Source: Dellaglioa kimchii
GTDB lineage: Bacteria > Bacillota > Bacilli > Lactobacillales > Lactobacillaceae
Direction of reading: 5' to 3'
NCBI RefSeq assembly: GCF_046115505.1
Contig: NZ_CP170736.1
Span: 1,116,001-1,180,000, forward strand
Length of the DNA stretch: 64,000 nucleotides
Below the pieces are notes generated by a model. The model saw nothing but the letters and a program-made list of their open reading frames with translations. It searched no databases and had not been told where the DNA came from. The translations under genes were made by a program, and so were the position numbers. Every line of letters begins with the position of its first letter. The first letter of the stretch is position 1. Of the stretch, positions 1 to 8,667 are shown in pieces.

Positions 1-509
1 AAGTAGTCGATTCCTGTTGCAGCAAGTTCTTTAGCTTCGTCAACATTAGCTAATTCACCAGCTCCGACAATTCCATCTTCTTCTCCACCAATTGAACCAA
101 CTTCTGCTTCAACTGAGATACCTTTAGCATGTGCTAAAGCAACGATTTCTTTTGTTTTTTCTAAGTTTTCTGCAAATGGTAAATCATGACCATCAAACAT
201 AACTGAGTTGTAACCAACTTCGATACATTCTTTAGCAGCTTCAAAATCACCATGATCTAAATGCATAACAACGGGAACAGTGATACCCATTGATTTAATA
301 GTGTCTTGAACAAGGTGTAAAGCTAATTCATATCCACCCATATATTTTGCAGCACCCATTGATGTTTGGATTAAAACTGGAACACCTTTTTCTTGGGCTG
401 CAGCAAGAATACCGCGAGTCCATTCTAAGTTGTTTGTGTTAAAAGCACCAACAGCGTAATGACCTTCACGAGCAGCGTTAAACATACTTGTACCATTTAC
501 TAATGACAT
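1..509 (-). CDS. fba: Class II fructose-bisphosphate aldolase, N-terminal part
   Basis: This gene encodes the glycolytic zinc-dependent aldolase that splits fructose-1,6-bisphosphate in the cytosol. The first 169 residues are visible and the rest lies beyond the left edge. The segment around residues 80-87 (VVMHLDHGD, His83, Asp85 and His86) is the zinc-binding and catalytic signature of class II aldolases, and a second conserved block (EAEVG-IGGEEDG) follows near residue 132. The start is fixed by an AGGAGG ribosome binding site six to seven bases upstream. A TGC-TAAAAT extended -10 lies farther upstream. The truncation is only the window edge. Related tagatose-bisphosphate aldolases share these motifs, so the exact substrate is slightly open. 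Confidence 0.93.
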   Translation of the reverse strand, partial: MSLVNGTSMFNAAREGHYAVGAFNTNNLEWTRGILAAAQEKGVPVLIQTSMGAAKYMGGYELALHLVQDTIKSMGITVPVVMHLDHGDFEAAKECIEVGYNSVMFDGHDLPFAENLEKTKEIVALAHAKGISVEAEVGSIGGEEDGIVGAGELANVDEAKELAATGIDY

Positions 510-532
510 TTGAAGTCCTCCTAGATAAATTA

Positions 533-548
533 CAATACGTCTGTATTG
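533..548 (-). other. Small hairpin in the fba leader
   Basis: An inverted repeat (CAATAC, four-base loop, GTATTG) lies in the untranslated leader between the likely promoter and the ribosome binding site of the aldolase gene. It could be a 5' stabilising stem-loop. No conserved riboswitch core is visible around it. Confidence 0.35.
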
Positions 549-671
549 CATTTTTTAATACAGGTACATTTTAGCACATTTAATCATCAGATAAAACTTT
601 CATTTTTTAAATAAAACTAATTATCAATAATTTCAATAAAAAGGCAACCGTTCATCATTGATTTAACAGAC

Positions 672-2408
672 TTACACACTAACATCTTCAAATTTAAATT
701 CATTGATATTAATTAAACCCATATCAGTTATTTTCAATTCTGGTATCACCGCTAACGACATAAAGCTTAATGTCATCACAGGATCCACCGTATCATTAAT
801 ACCTAGCTCTCTATAAGCAACTTTATTAAATAGGTCAAGCTGTTCTGTTATCCATTCTCCAGATTGATCACTCATCAATCCGCCAATTGGCAATGGAATT
901 GATATTAAAACTTTATTATCTTTTGTCAGGACCATTCCACCTTGAATATCCTTCAAAGTCTCAATTGCCAACGCCATATCTTGATCATTAGTTCCTGTTG
1001 TAATTAAGTTATGTGAATCATGTGCAATCGAAATAGCAATTGCACCATGTTTAATACCGTAATCTTTTAAGACACCCGTGAAAATATTTCCCGTTTCATG
1101 GTGACGTTCAATAACTGAAATTTTAGAAACTGGAATACTTGAATCATAGATGAAATTACCTAATTCATCACGACTAACATTAATTTCTCTATCTATTGTA
1201 ATTGCCTCGTTAGGAATTACTTCAATCGCATGAACGCTGTTACTTGTTAAAGGTAGAACCAATTTTTCCTGACTAAAGTTAGCTAAATGGACTGATGATT
1301 GTACACTATCAATTGCATAGTTTTTAGTTTCTAGTAAATATTTTCCCTCTTCGGCAACCTTTTCACCTGCAATGTAGACGCTTGAAATTAGCATATCCGT
1401 TAAATCACTAATAATTGTTAAGTCTGCTCTAAGTCCAGGTGCAATAGCACCTCTATCTTTAAGCTCACAACACTCAGCGGTATTAAGTGTCGCCATTTGA
1501 ATGGCAACTAAAGGATCTATACCTTCTTCGATACAAATTTTCAAACTATTATCTAAATGACCCTTTTCAATAATCGTTTTCGCTTGAACATCATCCCCAC
1601 ATAGAATTGTCCTTCTAGAGTTAGTAGTTGTGACACCTTTTAATAGTGTTCTTAAATTATGCGTGACAGATCCTTCACGTAAGAAGACGTACATACCACG
1701 GCTTAATCGATTTTGCATCTCCTCAAGGGTTGAGCATTCATGATCGTTTTGAATTCCTGCGGCAATATAGGCATTTAAATCTTTGTCATAGACTTGGGGA
1801 CTATGACCATCAATTCGTTTATTTAAATTTTTAGCAACCAGCAATTTATCTAAAATATCACTTTCAGCATTAATTACACCAGGGAAATCCATAAATTCGG
1901 CTAAGCCACTTGTTTCATTATTTGTGAGTGGTTTAATCATATCTTTTGCCGAAATAACTGCTCCAGAATTTTCCATTTTTGTTGCAGGAACGCATGAAGG
2001 CAGCATGTATTGGATATTAAGGGCTGTTTCTTTAGCTGCATTAATCATATAATCGAGTCCCACTAATCCCGCTACATTCACAATTTCATGTGGATCTGCC
2101 ATAACAGTTGTTGTCCCATGCGGCGTTATTAATCGGCCAAACTCTTCTGGTCCAACGTAGGCAGATTCTATGTGAATATGCGGATCAATAAATCCTGGTG
2201 AAATATATTGGCCATGAACATCAACCGTCTTATCCCCATCATATTGGCCACCAATTCCAGCAATAAGGCCATCAACGATTGCGACATCGCCAGTCATTAT
2301 ATGTGCATTATAAACATCAATAATTTTGCCATTAGTTAAGACTAAATCAGCAGGAATTCGGCCAGCAGCAACATCAATTAACTTCTTTAAATTTTCTTTT
2401 TCCATCAT
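672..2408 (-). CDS. ade: Adenine deaminase, first paralogue
   Basis: This is a metal-dependent amidohydrolase of the Ade/AdeC family that converts adenine to hypoxanthine and ammonia in purine salvage. The 578-residue length fits the family. The metal motif PGFIDPHIHIES lies near residue 70, followed by NDHEC, CGDD and GHLDN blocks, and the C-terminal SIAHDSHN motif is intact. Two adjacent ATG codons open the frame, and the second (2405) is better spaced from the AAGGAG site, which overlaps the upstream gene's stop. The six-base gap to the second paralogue suggests translational coupling. It is the last gene of the permease-deaminase-deaminase unit, and I see no clear terminator after it. Confidence 0.92.
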   Translation of the reverse strand: MMEKENLKKLIDVAAGRIPADLVLTNGKIIDVYNAHIMTGDVAIVDGLIAGIGGQYDGDKTVDVHGQYISPGFIDPHIHIESAYVGPEEFGRLITPHGTTTVMADPHEIVNVAGLVGLDYMINAAKETALNIQYMLPSCVPATKMENSGAVISAKDMIKPLTNNETSGLAEFMDFPGVINAESDILDKLLVAKNLNKRIDGHSPQVYDKDLNAYIAAGIQNDHECSTLEEMQNRLSRGMYVFLREGSVTHNLRTLLKGVTTTNSRRTILCGDDVQAKTIIEKGHLDNSLKICIEEGIDPLVAIQMATLNTAECCELKDRGAIAPGLRADLTIISDLTDMLISSVYIAGEKVAEEGKYLLETKNYAIDSVQSSVHLANFSQEKLVLPLTSNSVHAIEVIPNEAITIDREINVSRDELGNFIYDSSIPVSKISVIERHHETGNIFTGVLKDYGIKHGAIAISIAHDSHNLITTGTNDQDMALAIETLKDIQGGMVLTKDNKVLISIPLPIGGLMSDQSGEWITEQLDLFNKVAYRELGINDTVDPVMTLSFMSLAVIPELKITDMGLININEFKFEDVSV

Positions 2409-2414
2409 AACTCC

Positions 2415-4202
2415 TTATCCTTTAAGAGATGATATCTTAATAATTGGATCAACAATTTCTAAAGCGACACAATCTACCATGCCTAAATCAGTAATTGCTA
2501 AATATGGAATTGCTGTAATTGGTAAAAATGACATATAAAATATTGGATCCGGTAAATCACTACCCATTAAATTTGACCCTTTTCTTAGCGCAATTTCGCC
2601 AGTTTCAATTTCACTTGGTAATAAGTCGCTCATGATACCACCCACAGGTAATGCTAAAAATGAAATAATTTTTCCATCAATAACAACAATTTGACCACCG
2701 CCTGCTTTAATTAATTCATTTGTAGCAATCGACATATCATTTGCATTGACACCCATAACAACAATATTATTATCATCAGGTGCAGAAGATGATGCCATTG
2801 CCCCTTTTTTCAAGCCCCATCCAGATGTGAATCCAAGTGCCTGATTTCCATTTTTACCAAATCGTTCTAATACAGAGACTAAAGCGACATCTTTTTCTGG
2901 ACTAGGTTGTACGATATTATTTTCTATCGTTAATTCGACATCTTTTCTTTTTCGAACAAAAGCACCCTGACTATTAATTGTTTGGACAGTTGCCAATCCT
3001 ACTTTTTCATTAACTTTATATTCAAAATCTTTTTCAGAAGTTAACTCATGCTTCAACTGGCCTTTAAATAAATCACTTCTAATTGGTGCAATCAACATTT
3101 CACTTATTTTTTTGTTTTCGGCAACAATTTTCCCCCGACTAATAACCTTTTCTACATTAAATGAACTTGGCTGATCAACAATCAATATATCAGCAAGTCT
3201 TCCTGGCGATACAGACCCAACTTGATCATCAATTCGATAAGCCTCAGCGCTATTTATTGTTGCCATTTGAATTGCTGTAATTGGTTCTACACCCGCTTGA
3301 ATGGCTAACTTAACAAGGTTATCAAGATGTCCTTTTTGTAAAATATCAGATGCTGTTACATCATCTGTACAAAAACTAACATGCCGCGCAATTGCTGCAT
3401 TAACTTCAGTAACGGCTCGAATATTTTCTGCCAAGAAATGTGTGACGGATGATTCCCTGATTAATATATTCATCCCATTCCGTGCTTTTTCAACAAGCTC
3501 CTCATGACTATAACTTTCATGATCTAAGCGAACACCACTTGCTAAATACTCATTCAATTTCAATCCGGTGGCCATTGGTGCGCAACCGAAAATGGGTTGA
3601 TGATTATTTTGTGCGTGAACCAACGTTTTTAACGTATCTTCATCTTGTGTTTCAACAGCTTCTCTAACTGTTTCCCAGATACCATAACATTCTGTCCATT
3701 TTTGAATTGTTTCTTGAACATCTGAATCGATGTTAAAAGCAATTGTTGATTTCGGAATTGTATACGGTGTCTTATATGGTGCACCCCAAAATAAATTAAG
3801 TGGTAGTTTTTCTATCTCTTTAAATACTTCTTGAACACCTTCTAGTCCGGCAACTGATATCGTTTCATCTAAACCAGAAATAATACTCGTTGTTCCAAAA
3901 GGTACAACGGCATTAGCAAAACTCGTCATACTCATTTTGCTGCATTCAACATGAATATGTCCGTCAATTAATCCTGGCGTTATATACTTTCCAGTTGCAT
4001 CTATATGTTCCGTATCATTGCCGATATAAGCTTCAATATTACCTATCGCAACAATTTTCTCTTTATAGATAGCTACATTTGCTTGATAAATCTCACTTGT
4101 CATAACATTAACTAACTTGCCATTTTCGATTACTAAATCTGCAGGAATTTTTGCTGCACCTGCAGAAATATAGTCTTTTAACTGTGCTAACGTCTGTGTC
4201 AT
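2415..4202 (-). CDS. Adenine deaminase-like amidohydrolase, second paralogue
   Basis: This 595-residue protein is a diverged paralogue of the gene just downstream. It keeps the N-terminal metal motif (PGLIDGHIHVECS, near residue 75), LDHES, CTDDVTAS and GHLDN. The C-terminal AHDSHN block of true adenine deaminases is replaced by SAPDDNN, so both histidines there are gone. It may deaminate adenine with altered kinetics or act on a related base, as is possible for the poorly defined YerA-like proteins. It lies between the permease (28 bases upstream) and the first paralogue. Family membership is secure, substrate is not. Confidence 0.85.
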   Translation of the reverse strand: MTQTLAQLKDYISAGAAKIPADLVIENGKLVNVMTSEIYQANVAIYKEKIVAIGNIEAYIGNDTEHIDATGKYITPGLIDGHIHVECSKMSMTSFANAVVPFGTTSIISGLDETISVAGLEGVQEVFKEIEKLPLNLFWGAPYKTPYTIPKSTIAFNIDSDVQETIQKWTECYGIWETVREAVETQDEDTLKTLVHAQNNHQPIFGCAPMATGLKLNEYLASGVRLDHESYSHEELVEKARNGMNILIRESSVTHFLAENIRAVTEVNAAIARHVSFCTDDVTASDILQKGHLDNLVKLAIQAGVEPITAIQMATINSAEAYRIDDQVGSVSPGRLADILIVDQPSSFNVEKVISRGKIVAENKKISEMLIAPIRSDLFKGQLKHELTSEKDFEYKVNEKVGLATVQTINSQGAFVRKRKDVELTIENNIVQPSPEKDVALVSVLERFGKNGNQALGFTSGWGLKKGAMASSSAPDDNNIVVMGVNANDMSIATNELIKAGGGQIVVIDGKIISFLALPVGGIMSDLLPSEIETGEIALRKGSNLMGSDLPDPIFYMSFLPITAIPYLAITDLGMVDCVALEIVDPIIKISSLKG

Positions 4203-4230
4203 TTAGTTATCCACCCATCAATTTTATATG

Positions 4231-5565
4231 TTATTGAAGAATATTTAATACGTAAAGTAAGAATAAGAATACAAAGAACAAGATATACATTACAGGCCCG
4301 ATTTCTTTTCTACGACCTGCTGCCATCATTGTAATTGGGTATAATACGAAACCAAAAGCGATACCATATGAAATATTGTAAGTTAAAGGCATCCCGACGA
4401 CCATTAAAAATGCTGGTACCGCTACTTCAAATCGACCCCAATCAATACCCTTTAATGATTGTGCCATTAAAATACCAACAACGATTAAAACGGGCGCCGT
4501 TACTTGTGATGTCACAACTGTTAGAAGTGGTGAAAAGAATAAACTCAGAACGAACATAAACCCGACAACTAATGATGTCAGTCCAGTTCTTCCACCAACC
4601 GCAATTCCAGCTGATGATTCAACATAAGCAGCAGTTGGTGTTGTTCCCAGAACAGATCCAGCTAACATCGAAGCGGAATCAGATAATAACGCACGACCAA
4701 CTCGTGGCATCTTATTATTTTTCATAAAGCCCGCCTGAGTAGCTAAACCAATTAAGGTTCCAGCGGTATCGAAAAAGGCTACCATCAAGAATATTAAAAC
4801 AACAGACCACAGTTGAAGTGAGTTAATTTTATGTAAATTTTCAACCCCTACCCCAAATGTTGGTGCCATACTTGGAACAGAAGAAATAATATGTGTTGGT
4901 AATTTGATAAGTCCCATAACTAACCCTAAAATAGTTGTCGCAACCATTCCAATAAAAATTGAACCAGGAATTTTTTTAGCCATTAAGATAACAATCACAA
5001 CGAGTCCAAAAATTGTCAGCCATGTAGTTGGCACTGTTAACGAACCAATTGCGACTAATGTTGATTGGTTCCCAACAATAAGTCCACCTTCTTGTAATCC
5101 AACAAAAGCGATAAACAAACCAATACCAGCGGCCATTGCTAATTTTAAGTCATGTGGAATTGCATCTATCACAATTTCACGAATTTTAAAGAACGTAATA
5201 AGCATAAAGATAATTGAAGCAACCACGACACCGGCCATTGCCGTTTGCCATGGAATACCCATTCCAATAACCACTGAATAAGTAAAGAATGCATTGTCAC
5301 CTAATCCTGGAGCAATTGCGATAGGATAATTAGCTAAGAATGCCATCAAGAAACAACCAAATGCAGCAGATATTGCTGTTGCTGTAAACACAGCCCCTTT
5401 GTCCATACCCGCAGCGCCCAGAACTTGAGGATTAACGAATAATATATAAGCCATAGATACGAAAGTTGTTAATCCAGCCATTGATTCACGTTTAACCGTT
5501 GAACCTGACTCATTTATATGAAATAACCGATCAAAAATACCTGATTTTCCCTCTGTATTATTCAT
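4231..5565 (-). CDS. NCS2/AzgA-type purine permease
   Basis: This 444-residue polytopic membrane protein belongs to the AzgA branch of nucleobase transporters (PbuG/PbuO in Bacillus subtilis), which import hypoxanthine, guanine or adenine by proton symport. The N-terminal ES-AGLTTFVSMAYILFVNP block, the GLGDNAFF segment and the FFDTAGTLIGLA segment are typical, with about 12 hydrophobic helices throughout. It heads the operon with two adenine deaminases, so adenine is a likely substrate. PurBox-like elements lie upstream. The exact base specificity cannot be read from sequence. Confidence 0.9.
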   Translation of the reverse strand: MNNTEGKSGIFDRLFHINESGSTVKRESMAGLTTFVSMAYILFVNPQVLGAAGMDKGAVFTATAISAAFGCFLMAFLANYPIAIAPGLGDNAFFTYSVVIGMGIPWQTAMAGVVVASIIFMLITFFKIREIVIDAIPHDLKLAMAAGIGLFIAFVGLQEGGLIVGNQSTLVAIGSLTVPTTWLTIFGLVVIVILMAKKIPGSIFIGMVATTILGLVMGLIKLPTHIISSVPSMAPTFGVGVENLHKINSLQLWSVVLIFLMVAFFDTAGTLIGLATQAGFMKNNKMPRVGRALLSDSASMLAGSVLGTTPTAAYVESSAGIAVGGRTGLTSLVVGFMFVLSLFFSPLLTVVTSQVTAPVLIVVGILMAQSLKGIDWGRFEVAVPAFLMVVGMPLTYNISYGIAFGFVLYPITMMAAGRRKEIGPVMYILFFVFLFLLYVLNILQ

Positions 5566-5610
5566 GCAATATAATCTCCCTATGTTGTGATTTTTTATAT
5601 TATATACAGT

Positions 5611-5638
5611 ATATTACGCGAATTAAATAAAAAATCAA
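5611..5638 (-). promoter_or_regulatory. Likely promoter of the purine permease operon
   Basis: On the minus strand a TTGATT -35 (5633-5638) is followed after 16 bases by a TAATAT -10 (5611-5616), about 45 bases before the permease start. The PurBox-like pair lies directly upstream. Confidence 0.5.
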
Positions 5639-5642
5639 CATA

Positions 5643-5687
5643 AAATACGCACTTTTTCAGAAAAATCAACAATTAAAGTTCGTGTTT
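5643..5687 (-). promoter_or_regulatory. PurBox-like inverted pair (candidate PurR site)
   Basis: Two elements resembling the Gram-positive PurBox (consensus AWWWCCGAACWWT, recalled) face each other upstream of the permease promoter. AAACACGAACTTT on the minus strand (5675-5687) and AAATACGCACTTT on the plus strand (5643-5655) each match about 11 of 13 positions and are separated by 19 bases. The spacing is slightly wider than in Bacillus. The location before a purine salvage operon supports PurR control, but this is inferred. Confidence 0.42.
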
Positions 5688-5705
5688 TGATAATTTTAAA
5701 AATAA

Positions 5706-5746
5706 AAAAACTGTTAAAAAGGTTTTAATAACCAATCTAACAGTTT
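5706..5746 (-). terminator. Terminator of lactate oxidase
   Basis: A CTGTTA...TAACAG stem with an internal GGTT/AACC pairing is followed on the minus strand by a T-rich tract. It sits just after the lactate oxidase stop codon. Confidence 0.7.
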
Positions 5747-5774
5747 TTGAATGCTAACTAACTTTTATACGTTT

Positions 5775-6875
5775 TTAATTTCCATAAGGATTATCGATTA
5801 ATTTAGTACGTTTAACTTCATCAATATTATGCGTTCCAGTTAATTGCATTGTTAATTCTAATTCATGTTGGAAGTAATTAAAGACATTTTGAACACCTTG
5901 ATGACCACCAAGTGCCAAACCATAAACAACTGGGCGACCAATAGCAACTAAGTCTGCGCCACTTGCCAATGCTTTATAAACATGAGCTCCACGTCTTACA
6001 CCACTATCAAAGACAACAGGCACACGTTTATCAACAGTTTCTGTTACTTCTTGAAGTGCATCAAATGCAGCAATTCCACCATCAATTTGACGACCACCAT
6101 GATTTGAAACCCAGACGCCACCAGCACCTGAATTAATTGCAACGCTTGCATCTTCTCCGCCTTGAATTCCTTTAACAAAGACAGGTAACCCTGAATATTC
6201 TGCTAAGAATTCAACATCTTTTGGACTTAAGCGTTGTTTGGCTGAACCATAGACAGCATCCATTGTTTGTCCAACACCACTTTGATAAGCTTGAACAATT
6301 GGCATTGCTAGTGGGAAAGTGAATCCATTACGTTTATCGGTTTCACGATTACCACCAACAGTTGCATCAGCAGTTAAAACAATTGCTTTAACCCCATTAG
6401 CTTTTGCTTCATCCATAATATTACGGTTAATACCATCGTCTTTACTCATATAGAATTGGAACCATTGTGGTTGACCATTAGCTTGACTTGATATTTCTTT
6501 AAATGATTTCGTTGCAAATGAACTTGCTGTATAAATTGACCCATAATCTGAAACACCCTTAGCACTATCAATTTCGCCTTTAACATGAGCTAATCCATGT
6601 GCAGCAACTGGTGCCATAATAATAGGCGACGTAATTTCGTCTCCGAAAATAGTTGTTTTGGTATCGGGATGATCAATTTCTTGTAATACCCTAGGTCTAA
6701 TTAGTTTATGATTAAATGCCTTTATATTTTCTTCTAAAGTATACAAATCCCCAGCTCCACTAGAGATATAACCAAATCCACCCTTTGGAATAATCTTTTC
6801 TGCATCTTTTTCTAAATCAAAAGCATTAATAACAGTAATATCTTTTTCTAAATCGCTTGTAATGTAATCTGTCAT
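5775..6875 (-). CDS. lctO: L-lactate oxidase (FMN-dependent)
   Basis: This 366-residue cytosolic flavoenzyme of the alpha-hydroxyacid oxidase family oxidises L-lactate to pyruvate with oxygen, giving hydrogen peroxide. Visible catalytic and FMN residues include Tyr36 (FGYISSGAGD), Tyr142, Lys235 and the SNHGGRQ signature with His259 and Arg262, then VVFDSGVRRG and the C-terminal LTGTHNIDEV and DNPYG segments shared with Aerococcus-type lactate oxidases. The gene is monocistronic, with its own terminator and a perfect cre upstream, so glucose repression through CcpA is expected. A lactate monooxygenase or glycolate oxidase is less likely from these motifs. Confidence 0.9.
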   Translation of the reverse strand: MTDYITSDLEKDITVINAFDLEKDAEKIIPKGGFGYISSGAGDLYTLEENIKAFNHKLIRPRVLQEIDHPDTKTTIFGDEITSPIIMAPVAAHGLAHVKGEIDSAKGVSDYGSIYTASSFATKSFKEISSQANGQPQWFQFYMSKDDGINRNIMDEAKANGVKAIVLTADATVGGNRETDKRNGFTFPLAMPIVQAYQSGVGQTMDAVYGSAKQRLSPKDVEFLAEYSGLPVFVKGIQGGEDASVAINSGAGGVWVSNHGGRQIDGGIAAFDALQEVTETVDKRVPVVFDSGVRRGAHVYKALASGADLVAIGRPVVYGLALGGHQGVQNVFNYFQHELELTMQLTGTHNIDEVKRTKLIDNPYGN

Positions 6876-6942
6876 ATTAAACTCCCCTTTTATGTTGCAC
6901 CCAACTTATCTTGTCTAAATAATAGCACTGACCAAAGCATTG

Positions 6943-6956
6943 TGCAAGCGTTTGCA
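6943..6956 (-). promoter_or_regulatory. CcpA cre site before lctO
   Basis: TGCAAGCGTTTGCA is a perfect palindrome that fits the cre pattern TGNAANCGNWNNCA. It lies about 70 bases upstream of the lactate oxidase start. Confidence 0.8.
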
Positions 6957-7026
6957 CGCGTAATTACTAATATTTTTTTATCTATAAATATTAACTGCTA
7001 CTAACACTATTCTATTAATTAAAAAT

Positions 7027-7061
7027 GAGATAATTCACCATTTAATTAGGTAAATTATCTC
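7027..7061 (-). terminator. Terminator of xylB
   Basis: GAGATAATTCACC pairs with GGTAAATTATCTC (12 of 13 bases) around a nine-base loop, followed on the minus strand by a short T-rich tract, directly after xylB. Confidence 0.75.
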
Positions 7062-7074
7062 ATTCCATTTAAAG

Positions 7075-8580
7075 TTAAATATCGTTTCGTCTGTACTCCA
7101 TTAGTCCATGACTAATTTCAGCTGTTTGCCCGTACACCTTCGTATAAAGTTGGTATAATTTTTGATATTTTTTAACATTATCAGGATTTGGTAAATATTC
7201 TTTACCGTAGCTAACAAATTCTTTTGCTGTATCTTGTAACGTGTCAAACCAACCGCTACCTGTCGCAGCAATCATTGCAGCTCCCATACCTGGACCCTGT
7301 TCGTTAACTAACGAAACTACTTTTTTATTAAAAATATCAGCTTGAATTTGTAACCAAACTGGGCTCTTAGCTCCGCCACCAATTGAAACAACGGTATCAA
7401 AATCACTACCTTGAGAATCAAAAATTGTCATAATATCTTCAAACGAGAAGACAATTCCTTCTAAAACGGCTCTTGTGAAGTCATTTTTTGTGTGAGTTCC
7501 ATCAATCCCTATGAAACTTCCTCGAATATCCCCGTCAGGATATGGTGTCCGTTCTCCAACGATGTATGGTGTAAATAGTAATCCATTAGCACCAACAGTT
7601 GACTTATCTGCATCAGCAACAAATGTTGCAAAATCAACATCGTCAGCAAAGGTCTTTTTAAACCAAGATAAACTATATCCCGCAGCTAAAGTAACACCCA
7701 TTGTGTAGTATTTATTTGGAATAGCGTGATTGAAAAAGTGCAATTTACCATTGTAATTTACATCCGCAGAATCTTCATATTTCAGTACAACACCTGAAGT
7801 TCCAATAGATGACATAACCATATTTGGATATAAAATCCCTGCACCAATCGCACCAGCAGCGTTATCAGCAGCACCACCAAAAACTTTAGTCTCTGTCGTT
7901 AATCCTGAAAATGCTGCATATGAGTCACTGATATTACCTGCTAACCCGATTGATTCAATAAGTTCTGGATAAATAGACATTGATAAATCAAACTTCTTGG
8001 CTATTTCTTCACTCCAAGTTTTATTAGCCTCATCTAACATGACTGTCCCGGCTGCATCAGAATATTCCATTGCTAAGTTACCTGTCATACGATAACGTAA
8101 ATAATCTTTTGGTAATAAGAATGTTTTCACTTTTGCATATATTTTAGGTTCATTTTCCTTAACCCATAATAATTTAGGTAAAGTAAAGCCTTCTAAAGGT
8201 ACATTACGTGTCGTATCGATAAATTCTTGTCCCATAACATCAAGAATTTCTTTGCATTGTGCCGTTGTTCTCGTATCGTTCCACAGAATTGCTGGACGTA
8301 ATACTTGATTATTTTCATCTAATAAAACAAGTCCATGCATCTGACCAGAGTAACTAATCCCTTCAATATCTTCAGGTTTAATATGATCATTTAATATTAA
8401 ACGAGCGATTGCCACTGTGGTTGCCGTAACCCAATCTTCAGGATTTTGTTCACTATATCCTGGTTTAATTTGTGATAAAGCATAATCATAACCTTCTTGT
8501 GCAATAATCGTTCCTTTTCGATCTACAACTGATACCTTAACTGCGCTAGTTCCTAAGTCAATTCCTAGTACGATTCCCAT
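7075..8580 (-). CDS. xylB: Xylulokinase
   Basis: This 501-residue FGGY-family kinase phosphorylates D-xylulose with ATP to xylulose-5-phosphate, the entry point to the phosphoketolase pathway. The N-terminal phosphate loop (GIDLGTSAVKVSVVD), the MHGLVLLD and WNDTRT substrate segments, FGGAADNAAGAIG and the C-terminal SIGGGAKSPVWLQIQAD block are all typical of XylB. It follows xylA by 87 bases containing a hairpin. The pair is transcribed from the XylR/CcpA-controlled promoter upstream of xylA. Confidence 0.96.
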   Translation of the reverse strand: MGIVLGIDLGTSAVKVSVVDRKGTIIAQEGYDYALSQIKPGYSEQNPEDWVTATTVAIARLILNDHIKPEDIEGISYSGQMHGLVLLDENNQVLRPAILWNDTRTTAQCKEILDVMGQEFIDTTRNVPLEGFTLPKLLWVKENEPKIYAKVKTFLLPKDYLRYRMTGNLAMEYSDAAGTVMLDEANKTWSEEIAKKFDLSMSIYPELIESIGLAGNISDSYAAFSGLTTETKVFGGAADNAAGAIGAGILYPNMVMSSIGTSGVVLKYEDSADVNYNGKLHFFNHAIPNKYYTMGVTLAAGYSLSWFKKTFADDVDFATFVADADKSTVGANGLLFTPYIVGERTPYPDGDIRGSFIGIDGTHTKNDFTRAVLEGIVFSFEDIMTIFDSQGSDFDTVVSIGGGAKSPVWLQIQADIFNKKVVSLVNEQGPGMGAAMIAATGSGWFDTLQDTAKEFVSYGKEYLPNPDNVKKYQKLYQLYTKVYGQTAEISHGLMEYRRNDI

Positions 8581-8624
8581 TTCATTCGCTTCTTTCTAAA
8601 TTTAATTTTACCTCTTTAGAAAAT

Positions 8625-8657
8625 AAAAGAGCGACGGATTAACTCCATTGCTCTTTT
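8625..8657 (-). terminator. Hairpin between xylA and xylB
   Basis: AAAAGAGC pairs with GCTCTTTT around a 17-base loop, followed on the minus strand by TTTTATTTT. Its position suggests a partial terminator or mRNA-stabilising stem that sets a xylA excess over xylB. Confidence 0.6.
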
Positions 8658-8667
8658 ATCGTTGTTC

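Noticed and set aside
533..548. Riboswitch or attenuator in the fba leader
   Set aside because: The hairpin is only six base pairs with a four-base loop and no T run or conserved core.
4904..5281. 125-residue open frame on the plus strand inside the purine permease gene
   Set aside because: It is an antisense shadow of a well-supported membrane protein gene, without a ribosome site.
5566..5700. Purine riboswitch before the NCS2 permease
   Set aside because: I looked for the conserved purine riboswitch core and stem pattern and found only promoter and PurBox-like sequence.
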